Of a DNA stretch of 64,000 bases, positions 43,940 through 51,305 are shown one piece after another; position 1 is the first letter of the stretch, and every line of letters starts with the position of its first letter. Source of the stretch: JAOAPY01 sp041492185 (GTDB lineage: Bacteria; Acidobacteriota; Blastocatellia; Pyrinomonadales; Pyrinomonadaceae). The position numbers and the translations under genes were made by a program. Location of the stretch: NCBI GenBank assembly GCA_041492185.1, contig JBGPWL010000001.1, positions 77,975 through 141,974 on the forward strand, read 5' to 3'. Below the pieces are notes generated by a model, which saw only the letters and a list, made by a program, of their open reading frames with translations, searched no databases and had not been told where the DNA came from.

Positions 43940-44866
43940 TTATTTCTTCTTTACCGCCTTCATCTCTGATTCCAACATCACCGGCGCGGGACCGGAGATG
44001 CCGCCATCCTTGCGTATGCGCCAGAAATGCACTGCCATAAAGATCGACGCGACCAACGGGATGCCGATGCAATGCCAAATGTAACTGCGCAACAACGCAT
44101 TTGAATCGACGATCGATCCGCCCAGTAATCCGAAGCGCACATCGTTGAACGCAGTCATTCCCAGTTGCGGGCCAAACGGTCCTTCATGACCAAACATCGG
44201 GGTCGCGCGCGCCATGTTCGTTCCCACCGTCACCGCCCAGAAACCCAACTGATCGTCCGGCAAAAGATAACCGGTGAACGACAACAGCAGCGTCAGCACC
44301 AACAACACCACACCGACGCACCAGTTAAATTCGCGCGGCCTCTTATAAGAGCCCGTCAGCACAACGCGAAACATGTGCAGCCACGTCGTAATCACCATCA
44401 AGTGCGCGGCCCAGCGGTGCATGTTCCTGAGCAGCTTGCCAAACGGAACGTCGTGTTCGAGATAGAGAATGTCGCGAAACGCCAGCACCTTCTGCGGGTG
44501 GTAATAAAACATCAAGAGCACGCCCGTGAACGTCAACACGACGAACAGGTAGAACGTAATTCCGCCCATGCCCCAGGTATACTTGTAGCGCACCGCATCG
44601 CGATTGATCTTTGCCGGATGAAGATGAAGAAAAACGTTTGAGAGAATTGCGAGCGAACGATTGCGCGGGTCGGAACGATCGTGCGAAACGCGGAAGATCG
44701 ACTTCCAGAGCTGCGTCTGCTGCGGGTCCTTGTAGGTCTTGGCCTCTTCAATCGCCCGGTCCTTGAGCGCAACGGCGTCTTCGCGCACTCGCTCGATCAG
44801 GCCCGTGCCGGTCTTCTCTTCCCCGGTCAACTGCTTCGTCTCTTTTTGATCCGGACGCTCGTCCAT
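43940..44866 (-). CDS. petB: Cytochrome b6-type subunit of the quinol:cytochrome c reductase
   Basis: 308 residues. An 80-residue charged N-terminal extension precedes four helices. Haem-b ligands are HRWAAHLMVITTWLH (His-x13-His) and HCIGIPLVASIFMAVH (His-x14-His), the spacing typical of b6-type rather than mitochondrial-type cytochrome b. Conserved SFTGYLLPDDQLGFWA lies between them. It oxidises quinol at the membrane together with the Rieske protein and subunit IV. The start has GAGAG upstream, and the Rieske stop is 13 bases away. Confidence 0.93.
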   Translation of the reverse strand: MDERPDQKETKQLTGEEKTGTGLIERVREDAVALKDRAIEEAKTYKDPQQTQLWKSIFRVSHDRSDPRNRSLAILSNVFLHLHPAKINRDAVRYKYTWGMGGITFYLFVVLTFTGVLLMFYYHPQKVLAFRDILYLEHDVPFGKLLRNMHRWAAHLMVITTWLHMFRVVLTGSYKRPREFNWCVGVVLLVLTLLLSFTGYLLPDDQLGFWAVTVGTNMARATPMFGHEGPFGPQLGMTAFNDVRFGLLGGSIVDSNALLRSYIWHCIGIPLVASIFMAVHFWRIRKDGGISGPAPVMLESEMKAVKKK

Positions 44867-44878
44867 AGATTCTCTCGT

Positions 44879-45403
44879 CTAAAGCGGAATGTAAGCTCCG
44901 TCCTTTTCAAACTCAGTCGCCTCGCCCTTGGGCCACTTGAACAATCTGTTCGTGTCGACAACGATCTGCCCTTCCGGATCGATCTCGACATGCGCGCGAT
45001 CCATCGGCCGCGGCGCGGGCCCTTCAAAGTTGATGCCCTCGCTGTCGTAGCCGCTGCCGTGGCACGGGCATTTGAACTTGTTTTCGCTCGCCTTCCAATC
45101 AGGCGTGCAACCGAGATGCGTGCAACGCGCGTAAACCACAAACAGCTTGTCGGAAGTTTTGTCGACCCAGATGCGGTATTGCTGCTGCCACTTCGTATCC
45201 ACGCCGAGCGCGTAATCGCTGGGAAAACCAATCTTGAAGACAGTTGAGGGTTCCTGAATCGAGCGCGGCAGGAAGAAACGCAGAAACATCAGGAAGCACG
45301 TAACAAGAAAACCGGCGATGCTCGCCCAGACAATTCTGCGCCGCATCTTGTTGACGCTTGAATCCGGCACGCTCTCGACGATATCCACTTTCCAACCCTC
45401 CAT
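44879..45403 (-). CDS. petC: Rieske iron-sulfur protein
   Basis: 174 residues from ATG 45403; a TTG at 45412 is an alternative. An N-terminal anchor (RIVWASIAGFLVTCFLMFL) leads to a Rieske domain whose 2Fe-2S ligands are in CTHLGC and CPCHG (with the stabilising Cys pair). GGFY-like loops and a KWPKGEATEF tail follow. It shuttles electrons from quinol bound at cytochrome b to the c-type cytochrome. It is the first gene of the respiratory cluster. Confidence 0.95.
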   Translation of the reverse strand: MEGWKVDIVESVPDSSVNKMRRRIVWASIAGFLVTCFLMFLRFFLPRSIQEPSTVFKIGFPSDYALGVDTKWQQQYRIWVDKTSDKLFVVYARCTHLGCTPDWKASENKFKCPCHGSGYDSEGINFEGPAPRPMDRAHVEIDPEGQIVVDTNRLFKWPKGEATEFEKDGAYIPL

Positions 45404-45477
45404 TAGCCGCAAACTGCATCACGGCATTTGAAGCCGATCACTCGCGCAGGTACACTTCAACTCGCAGTAGAGAGTAA

Positions 45478-45483
45478 ATTATA
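45478..45483 (-). promoter_or_regulatory. Candidate -10 element of the respiratory supercluster
   Basis: TATAAT on the minus strand about 75 bases upstream of the Rieske start. No good -35 hexamer lies at the right distance, so an activator or a different sigma factor may be used. The 260-base spacer to the next gene (45404-45663) otherwise shows only AT-rich DNA and the short palindrome GGTATTTATACC near 45586. Confidence 0.3.
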
Positions 45484-45663
45484 CAATTCCCCGCAGTGCA
45501 GGGATCGCTCTCTGCCATTTGAACAACTATTGTCCTTATACATGAAGAGCGCCGCGCCCAAATAACACATAATATGGCACAGCGTCGGTATTTATACCTT
45601 TTTTTTGGACTGGCTGGCAAGGAGTAATTACAGCCGTCTCTTCAGTTGACTGATTCAACTTCG

Positions 45664-45903
45664 ATGAAAGCGCAAGTGGTCATCTACAGTCGCCCCGGAT
45701 GCCATCTCTGTGAGGAGGCCAAGGAAGCGATGCGCGCCGCCGACTGCGCGGGCGAATACACGCTCGACGAAATAGATATTGAAACCGACTCTGAGTTATT
45801 GAAACGCTACGGCGATCACATTCCGGTGATTACGATCGACGGCGCCGAAGCATTCAGGCACAGAGTGAGCCCGGATGAGTTCAGGGAGAGAATGTTGCGT
45901 TGA
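45664..45903 (+). CDS. Glutaredoxin-like thioredoxin-fold protein
   Basis: 79 residues from ATG 45664; TTG 45646 would add six residues. The active site is CHLC in VVIYSRPGCHLCEEAKE, followed by the thioredoxin-fold TDSELLKRYGDHIPVITIDG with the cis-Pro. It resembles the DUF836/glutaredoxin-like group and probably reduces disulfides or delivers electrons in the cytoplasm. It is divergent from the Rieske operon and convergent with the chelatase gene downstream. Confidence 0.75.
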   Translation: MKAQVVIYSRPGCHLCEEAKEAMRAADCAGEYTLDEIDIETDSELLKRYGDHIPVITIDGAEAFRHRVSPDEFRERMLR

Positions 45904-45929
45904 TTCTAATTTTCAGAAACAGCCGGGGG

Positions 45930-46175
45930 CCTGAGAGACCGGTGCGCCAAAGAATTATCTGTCTGAGATCGAGTGGAAGATCCTCTCGGGTGTAGTGGCA
46001 AGCCGATGTCGGACCTACGGGCCTGCGAGAACGATTTTGACCTTGTGGTTCTATACATATGCCGGCCCTGGCGGGCCTCGTTGAACCTTTTCTCCGAGGG
46101 CCGTTAGGCCCGGCATATTTATAGAGAGAGGCCGAGCCCATCCTCTCTCCAGGCCCGTAGGGCCGGCACATTTGT
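45930..46175. repeat. Cluster of CCGGC-rich palindromic repeats downstream of the glutaredoxin gene
   Basis: Several copies of a GCCGGCCCTACGGGCCT-like motif and its complement occur (for example TATGCCGGCCCTGGCGGGCC near 46059 and CAGGCCCGTAGGGCCGGCAC near 46150). The motif reaches into the 3' end of the chelatase gene, whose last 20 codons are read from it. No separate gene lies here. Confidence 0.7.
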
Positions 46176-48536
46176 AGACTTCCCCGCTGCTTCGAAGGCA
46201 AAGTTCAACTTACTACTGTATTCTTCAATCGATTCAAACAAACGCTCGCGCTCATGCTCATCTGCGGCCTGTCGATAGGACGCAACCAGATCTTTCAGCG
46301 TGACCAGATTCTTGTACAATCCGGCGTTCTCAATCGGCGGCGTGAGATACGAAATCAATTCCGCATACGATCGCCGTTTCGCAATCGTACCCTCTGAAGG
46401 GTTGTTTACGCTGTAGACATAAATGTTTGGTAGTTCACCAATCAACCGGTCAGGCCAGCACTCGCCGGACAATCCGACCTGCTTGCCGGGCATAAACTCC
46501 ATCGCGCCGTGCGTGCCGACGTGGACAACTGCATCAGCGCCAAAAACTTTTTCGATGTAAGTGTAGAACGCCATGAAACCGTGATGCGGCGCGCTGCCGC
46601 GAGCCATCATTAGCCGCATCGGATCGCCTTCATAACCAAATGTCGGTTGCACGCCAATGAAAACATTGCCAAGCTGAATTCCCTGGATCAGCAGATCGTT
46701 TCCGCAGCTATTGATCCGACCCGGAGCCGCGCCCCACTCGCTTTCAACCTCATCAGCGTACGGACACAGTCGACGATAATCGTCCGTCGTTATGCGATAA
46801 CTGATATTCGCGGTCGCGCCGAACATTTCCGAATTGCCACCCAGCAACAGCGCGCGTAGTTGATCGGCTGAGGCCGGCACATCGACCTCGTAGCCCTCTG
46901 ACTTTAATTGATTCAGCGTGGACCAAAGACTCGGAAAAACATCCAGGTCGGCAGCCGTGCCGAGGTTTCCCTTGTTAGGAGGAAAACAATAGAGCACGAG
47001 GGCAAGTTTCAGTTCATCTCGCGGGGCCGTGCGCAAACGATTCCAATGCTTGAGTCGTTTTGCAAGTCTCTCGCAACGATCCTCAAGCGCCACGGGCTCG
47101 ACGCCTCTGCCGGGAATGCCGCCATAAACAAATGGTTCGGTGGCGCCGTCGATCTCCGGAATGGCGATCTGCATTCCCGATTGCACCGGATTCAGACCGG
47201 TCTGCGATCCGAGCCACGATTCAATCGTCTGCATGTCAAGGCTGGCAGCCGAACGATAAGGACGATTCAAGTCCTTAAGAAACTCTGCAGCCGCTTCGCT
47301 GTCGTTCATCGCCGGACCGCCAACAAAACTAAAACCCGTCAGCGAAACGATCTGGCTTACGCGGGACTGACCACGGACGAACGACGGACCGCTGACGATA
47401 GACGATGGACGATGGCTGTCAGTAGTCCGTAGTTTGTTGTCACCGTTTTGCTCTTTGCCCTTAGCCCTTTGCCCTTTGCTCTTATCGTCTATCGTCTGTC
47501 GTCTATCGTCCAAAAAGAACTTCTCGCACGCCTCGCGATTGTCCATCAACGTCGCCAATGCGGGAATGACGCTCAAGCCCTCGGCCTCGATCGCGCGGAT
47601 AAGTTGATCGTAATGCTTAGTCGTCTTGCTGATCACCTGCGGCCGCATCAGTAGCAAACCAATTGTCGACGTGGGATCCAGAACTTCTGATTCTTCTTTT
47701 TGCCTTTTGCCTTTTTCCTTTTGCCTTCTTTGTCCGTACCACTTTCGGTACACTTCGAACGATTCAAACAACGCCGGCGCGTCCGGATGATAGATCGCAA
47801 CCGATGGCATTTTCTCTGGCGCGGAAATCCTGATGCGCTTCAACCTTTCATCAGGCACGTAATGTTTCAGTGCGTAGAGCACCATCGAGCGAATGTTTGC
47901 GGGCGTCGGCTGCAGAAAATAGCAGAAGAGATAGAGATAGTTCTTTACGTCGCGTAGCATTCCGGCCGAGGGCACAAACCTGAGAATGCCCGGCAGCCGA
48001 TCGACTAACTTTAGATACTGGCCATGACCGTTGGATTTTCCTCGAGTCTGGCTGCCAATCCACGACCCAACCGTACCTAATAGCCGCACTGCTTGATTGG
48101 ATCTCTTCTTCGCATCTTCGCCTCCCCGCCTCTCCGTCTCTACTCTTCCCTCCTCTTCCTCCCTTTGCGTCTTTGCGTCTTTGCGGGAACTCTCTTTCCC
48201 AAACAGCCGCCCAAGATCCAACCGCCCCATCCGGGTGCGACGCATCAGGTCCGGCATGCAATTGATGACGATTACTGCGCAATGTCGCTGCTTGTATTTG
48301 TCGAGAGCAGGCAGCAAACGCGCGGCATTCTCGCCATCGATTACGTGGATCACGAAAACGATGTCCGCTTCGCTGAGATCAACTTCAACTGTGCGCCATT
48401 CGTCATCGTTTAACGCCGCGCCAAAGTTATGCGCGGCGATGCGCAGATCCAAAGCACGCTCGCGATTGATCTTGTGCTCCGCGTTTTTCAGCGGCGCGAG
48501 CAAACTTGATCCGACATACAGGGTTACTATTCTCAC
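46119..48536 (-). CDS. bchH: Chelatase H subunit (BchH-type), N-terminal two thirds
   Basis: 805 residues. The N-terminal domain begins MRIVTLYVGSSLLAPLKNAE and includes DADIVFVIHVIDGENAARLL-type and INCMPDLMRRTRMGRLDL blocks that match the DUF3479 head of magnesium chelatase H subunits, which CobN lacks. VHVGTHGAMEFMPGKQVGLS and YVYSVNNPSEGTIAKRR (near 672-722) are canonical. The family uses ATP and I/D partners to insert Mg or Co into tetrapyrroles. Three tracts (about residues 115-147, 269-284, 343-393) are charged, low-complexity and without family counterpart. The last 20 residues (from STNVPALRAWRE) are encoded by intergenic repeat DNA. The C-terminal part is encoded upstream at 49128. 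Confidence 0.85.
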   Translation of the reverse strand: MRIVTLYVGSSLLAPLKNAEHKINRERALDLRIAAHNFGAALNDDEWRTVEVDLSEADIVFVIHVIDGENAARLLPALDKYKQRHCAVIVINCMPDLMRRTRMGRLDLGRLFGKESSRKDAKTQREEEEGRVETERRGGEDAKKRSNQAVRLLGTVGSWIGSQTRGKSNGHGQYLKLVDRLPGILRFVPSAGMLRDVKNYLYLFCYFLQPTPANIRSMVLYALKHYVPDERLKRIRISAPEKMPSVAIYHPDAPALFESFEVYRKWYGQRRQKEKGKRQKEESEVLDPTSTIGLLLMRPQVISKTTKHYDQLIRAIEAEGLSVIPALATLMDNREACEKFFLDDRRQTIDDKSKGQRAKGKEQNGDNKLRTTDSHRPSSIVSGPSFVRGQSRVSQIVSLTGFSFVGGPAMNDSEAAAEFLKDLNRPYRSAASLDMQTIESWLGSQTGLNPVQSGMQIAIPEIDGATEPFVYGGIPGRGVEPVALEDRCERLAKRLKHWNRLRTAPRDELKLALVLYCFPPNKGNLGTAADLDVFPSLWSTLNQLKSEGYEVDVPASADQLRALLLGGNSEMFGATANISYRITTDDYRRLCPYADEVESEWGAAPGRINSCGNDLLIQGIQLGNVFIGVQPTFGYEGDPMRLMMARGSAPHHGFMAFYTYIEKVFGADAVVHVGTHGAMEFMPGKQVGLSGECWPDRLIGELPNIYVYSVNNPSEGTIAKRRSYAELISYLTPPIENAGLYKNLVTLKDLVASYRQAADEHERERLFESIEEYSSKLNFAFEAAGKSTNVPALRAWREDGLGLSL
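47358..47510. repeat. In-frame repeat tract C inside the chelatase N-terminal gene
   Basis: GACGATAGACGATGGACGATG near 47394 and its near complement ATCGTCTATCGTCTGTCGTC near 47483 flank CTTTGCCC-type blocks. Translated, it gives about 50 residues (DDRRQTIDDKSKGQRAKGKE and so on) that interrupt otherwise conserved chelatase sequence without breaking the frame. Confidence 0.65.
47685..47732. repeat. In-frame repeat tract B inside the chelatase N-terminal gene
   Basis: TTTTGCCTTTTGCCTTTTTC-type repeated units encode about 16 Lys/Gln/Glu-rich residues (QKEKGKRQKEESE) between EVYRKWYG and VLDPTSTIG. It is either a slippage expansion or a small element and preserves frame. Confidence 0.6.
48096..48194. 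repeat. In-frame repeat tract A inside the chelatase N-terminal gene
   Basis: It encodes SSRKDAKTQREEEEGRVETE and the following GGEDAKKRSNQ-like residues. The two CTTTGCGTCTTTGCG units and the CTTCGCATCTTCGCC stretch make an imperfect palindrome. SRKDAKTQR-type peptides are well known from translated palindromic repeats in many bacteria. About 33 residues, frame kept. Confidence 0.7.
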
Positions 48537-48619
48537 GTTTTAGCGTCTCAGCCGGTTTTCATTTCGTGTGTTTTCGTTTTTGTTTCGTGTAAGTTCGTGG
48601 ATAGTTCATTGGGGAGAAA

Positions 48620-48642
48620 ACGATCCACGAAATCACACGAAA
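48620..48642. repeat. Left copy of 23-bp direct repeat flanking the GxxExxY gene
   Basis: The 23 bases beginning ACGATCCACGAAATCACACG are identical to 49115-49137 and in the same orientation. The repeat lies in a TTTCGTG-rich palindromic stretch (about 48560-48660) just downstream of the GxxExxY stop codon. Confidence 0.85.
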
Positions 48643-48665
48643 TGAACGAGGGACCACGAAAAGAG

Positions 48666-49043
48666 CTAGATCACGTAGCGCTTCCACTCTAGTCTTGCCT
48701 GACTACCAAAATTAAACAGCAACCCGACATTCATATCGGTAGCCTTCATGTAATTAATTATCTGACCCTCATCACGACCAGTAAGCCCTTCGCAGGCCTT
48801 TATTTCAATTATGATCTGTCCGAAACAGACAAAGTCAGCTACGTATTTCTTTCTAAGTTGCTGCCCCTTGTATTCTACCTTTAATATTTTCTGTGCTTCG
48901 AAGGGTATGTCTCTCCGACCGAGTTCAATTTGAAGTGCCTCTTGGTAAACCGGCTCGAGAAACCCACGACCCAATGTGTAATAAACATCCATCGCCGCGC
49001 CAACTATTCGATAAACCTCCTCCTTTAGGATCAGCTCAGGCAT
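48666..49043 (-). CDS. GxxExxY protein (PDDEXK_3 nuclease-like)
   Basis: 125 residues. The family signature is GRGFLEPVYQEAL (G-x2-E-x2-Y). The putative PD-(D/E)xK core is VADFVCFGQIIIEIKACEGL, with Asp and Glu-x-Lys in place, then NYMKATDMNVGLLFNFGS. The family is widely distributed but its substrate is unknown. It lies between the two chelatase half-genes on the same strand and is bracketed by 23-bp direct repeats and TTTCGTG palindromes, which suggests it moves as a unit or acts on those repeats (inference). Confidence 0.85.
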   Translation of the reverse strand: MPELILKEEVYRIVGAAMDVYYTLGRGFLEPVYQEALQIELGRRDIPFEAQKILKVEYKGQQLRKKYVADFVCFGQIIIEIKACEGLTGRDEGQIINYMKATDMNVGLLFNFGSQARLEWKRYVI

Positions 49044-49114
49044 GAATCCCTTCTTCGTGTGATTTCGTCTGTTTCGTGTCGTTTCGTGGATCGTACCCTG
49101 CTTAAACGAGGCGA

Positions 49115-49137
49115 ACGATCCACGAAATCACACGAAA
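49115..49137. repeat. Right copy of 23-bp direct repeat; also contains the stop of the C-terminal chelatase gene
   Basis: Identical to 48620-48642. With ATCCACGAAA pairing to TTTCGTGGAT at 49082 it also forms a 13-bp stem. The TGA that ends the C-terminal chelatase gene (49128-49130) lies inside this copy. Confidence 0.85.
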
Positions 49138-50849
49138 GGATCTTCCATCTTGCCAACGATGTCGCGCAGCGTCTCCAATATCTCCTCGTCGGGATTCCAG
49201 TATCCACGATCGTGCGCTTCGAGCAGACGCTTTGTGAGCGAATGCGCAGAATGCGGATTCAATTCGCAAAGCCGCTTGAACATCACCTCATCCAGCAAGA
49301 AGGTCTTAGCGATATCGGTGTAGATCCACGGATCGACAGCATCTACCGTCGCACTCCAGCCGAAGGTGTTCGCCACATGATTTTCAATCTCAGCCACGCC
49401 GCGGAAACCGTGTTTCAGCATTCCTTCGTACCATTTTGGATTCAGCGTCTTCGCGCGCGTCTCGAGCCGAACAGTCTCTTCCAACGATCGGATTTTCGTC
49501 TGCGGTGAAAGCGAATCAGACAAATAGATCGCGGGACGAGATTTAGCGCGTGTTTCCACGGCCTTGGAAATTCCGCCAAGATATTCGAAGTAATGATCGA
49601 CATCGGTGATGCCAACTTCGAAGGAATCAAGGTTCTGGTAAGTCGCGTCCACTCGTGACAGCGCGTCATCCATCAAGTGGCGCGCTTCGCGACCCTCAAC
49701 CGTCCGCCCTTTCGAGTCGCGCGTGTACGCAAAGCATTTGCGCGTGACGAATAGATCGCCGAGCGTCTCACCGTTCTCCCACTGCGAATCCATCACCATG
49801 AAGTTTACATTCGTGCCGTAGTTACCCGGCGCATTTGAAAACACTCGAGTGACTGCATCGTCGAAGTCCGAACCGTCCCCTTCAACTTTTTCCGAGACGT
49901 TGCGCCGCACGTAATTCATGTCCATAGGTTCGTCAAGTGTCGCTACTCGCCGCACTGCTTTATCGAGCAAGGCCATCGTCGGCGCAAACAGATCGCGGAA
50001 GATGCCCGACACCGTCATCACTACATCGATCCTCGGACGCTTCAATTCTTCCAAAGGGATCACTTCGACTTCAGTAGCGCGATTGAGCGCATCACGAACC
50101 GGACGCACGCCGAGCAACCAAAGTGCCTGCGCCACACCTTCTCCCTGGGTCTTGATGTTGTCCAAGCCCCAAAGCACGAGGGCCATCGCGCGCGGATAGC
50201 GACCATGTTCGTCCCGGTAACGACGAAGCAGAGCGTCGGCAGTGTGCTTAGCGCGCGCGAAGGCCATTTGCGAAGGAACTGAATAAGGATTGACCGCGTG
50301 CGTATTGCGCCCCGTCGGAAGCACCAGCGGATTCTGGACAATGTCCGCGCCCGGGCCCGGTTCAATGTATTCGCCGCGCAACGCGCGCATCAACGACTCA
50401 AGCTCGTGATTGGAATCAAGTTGTTCGGCAATGTTCGCTAGTAGCAGAAAGGTGGGAAGCGATTCCTCGCCGTCAACCTTCGCTCTGGAATTCAGCCAAC
50501 TGGCCGCCGCGTCCGCGCCGTCATTGCAAAACCGCCTCACTGCTTCCGCGACGATGCCCTCGATAAGCTCCTTCGTCTCGTTTGTCCCACTCTCCTGAAG
50601 CAGCTTGTCGTACGAATCAATACTGAGCGCTTCCGCGACGAGTCTCGGCAACGCGCGCGCCCCATGCTCCGGGCGATCAAACGACGCGACCATACGCAGC
50701 AGATCGGCCTTTTCCTTTAGCTCCGACGCGCGGCCAAACACGTGAAGGCCCGTGGGGATTAGCCGCTGTTCAATTTCGACGAGCTGTTCGTAGAGCTGCA
50801 TGACGCGAGCGTCGCGCTCAATAGAATTCTGGTTTGGTTTAATTTGCAA
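49128..50849 (-). CDS. bchH: Chelatase H subunit (BchH-type), C-terminal part
   Basis: 573 residues from a TTG at 50849 without a visible ribosome site; the next Met (residue 17) is an alternative. The sequence starts at VMQLYEQLVEIEQRLIPTGL, the position where an intact BchH continues after the part encoded at 46119-48536. It includes NPYSVPSQMAFARAKHTADA, APGNYGTNVN and DLFVTRKCFAYTRDSKGRT, all typical of the C-terminal CobN/Mg-chelatase domain. Together with the N-terminal gene it makes one complete H subunit, but this half is transcribed first. The stop codon is inside the 23-bp repeat. No I or D subunit gene is in the window. Confidence 0.85.
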   Translation of the reverse strand: MQIKPNQNSIERDARVMQLYEQLVEIEQRLIPTGLHVFGRASELKEKADLLRMVASFDRPEHGARALPRLVAEALSIDSYDKLLQESGTNETKELIEGIVAEAVRRFCNDGADAAASWLNSRAKVDGEESLPTFLLLANIAEQLDSNHELESLMRALRGEYIEPGPGADIVQNPLVLPTGRNTHAVNPYSVPSQMAFARAKHTADALLRRYRDEHGRYPRAMALVLWGLDNIKTQGEGVAQALWLLGVRPVRDALNRATEVEVIPLEELKRPRIDVVMTVSGIFRDLFAPTMALLDKAVRRVATLDEPMDMNYVRRNVSEKVEGDGSDFDDAVTRVFSNAPGNYGTNVNFMVMDSQWENGETLGDLFVTRKCFAYTRDSKGRTVEGREARHLMDDALSRVDATYQNLDSFEVGITDVDHYFEYLGGISKAVETRAKSRPAIYLSDSLSPQTKIRSLEETVRLETRAKTLNPKWYEGMLKHGFRGVAEIENHVANTFGWSATVDAVDPWIYTDIAKTFLLDEVMFKRLCELNPHSAHSLTKRLLEAHDRGYWNPDEEILETLRDIVGKMEDPFV

Positions 50850-51022
50850 GAGTATGGGCCTTGACTAAGACGTGTTCTCTTTTAACTGAAAAGGTCGATC
50901 GAAGCAAGGCGGGCGCAGTGTTGGTTTGTCACTATCGCTTGGTCCTTTCGTGCGAGGCTTCACTCGTTTTTCGCGCCCCATCTTCCCATGAGAATTCTTG
51001 GATAACTTGTACAAAATTTTGA

Positions 51023-51051
51023 TTGACATTCGTGGCTGGCGGGAATAAAGT
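51023..51051 (+). promoter_or_regulatory. Candidate sigma70 promoter of the di-haem oxidoreductase gene
   Basis: TTGACA (51023-51028), 17 bases and TAAAGT (51046-51051). A leader of about 250 bases would follow before the ATG at 51306. The 456-base spacer (50850-51305) contains no convincing gene. Confidence 0.5.
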
Positions 51052-51305
51052 TCTGTCCACCTCCCGACAACGTCTTGCCCAGCTTAAAGGAAATGAACAT
51101 TAGTTCCCAGGTTTGTTTCCCAATCTCTTGCGTGGCCGCGAACGGGTAGGCAAAACCAATCCGGCTTTCGGTCCGCGTTACGAACAAGGGTTTTCCCGCG
51201 GGTTTCAGGGTTCAGACGAATCAGTCAATTTCCTGATTGGTGAACTATCACTTCCGTAAGCGGTCGCGAAGTGGTTTTCCCCAAGCCTACCTAGGAGGTC
51301 GAAAA

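Noticed and set aside
45099..45422. 107-codon minus-strand ORF overlapping the Rieske gene
   Set aside because: A shifted frame of the Rieske coding sequence.
48541..49140. TTTCGTG repeats as a CRISPR array
   Set aside because: Repeat copies are irregularly spaced, inverted as well as direct, and no spacers of constant length or cas genes are present.
46119..50849. Cobaltochelatase CobN rather than a BchH-type subunit
   Set aside because: The N-terminal DUF3479-like domain points to the BchH/ChlH group, but the metal used cannot be told from sequence, so only the CobN name was dropped.
50960..51187. 75-codon minus-strand ORF upstream of the di-haem oxidoreductase
   Set aside because: No ribosome site, no recognisable family, and it lies in the region of the candidate promoter; I could not tell it from chance or a decayed gene.
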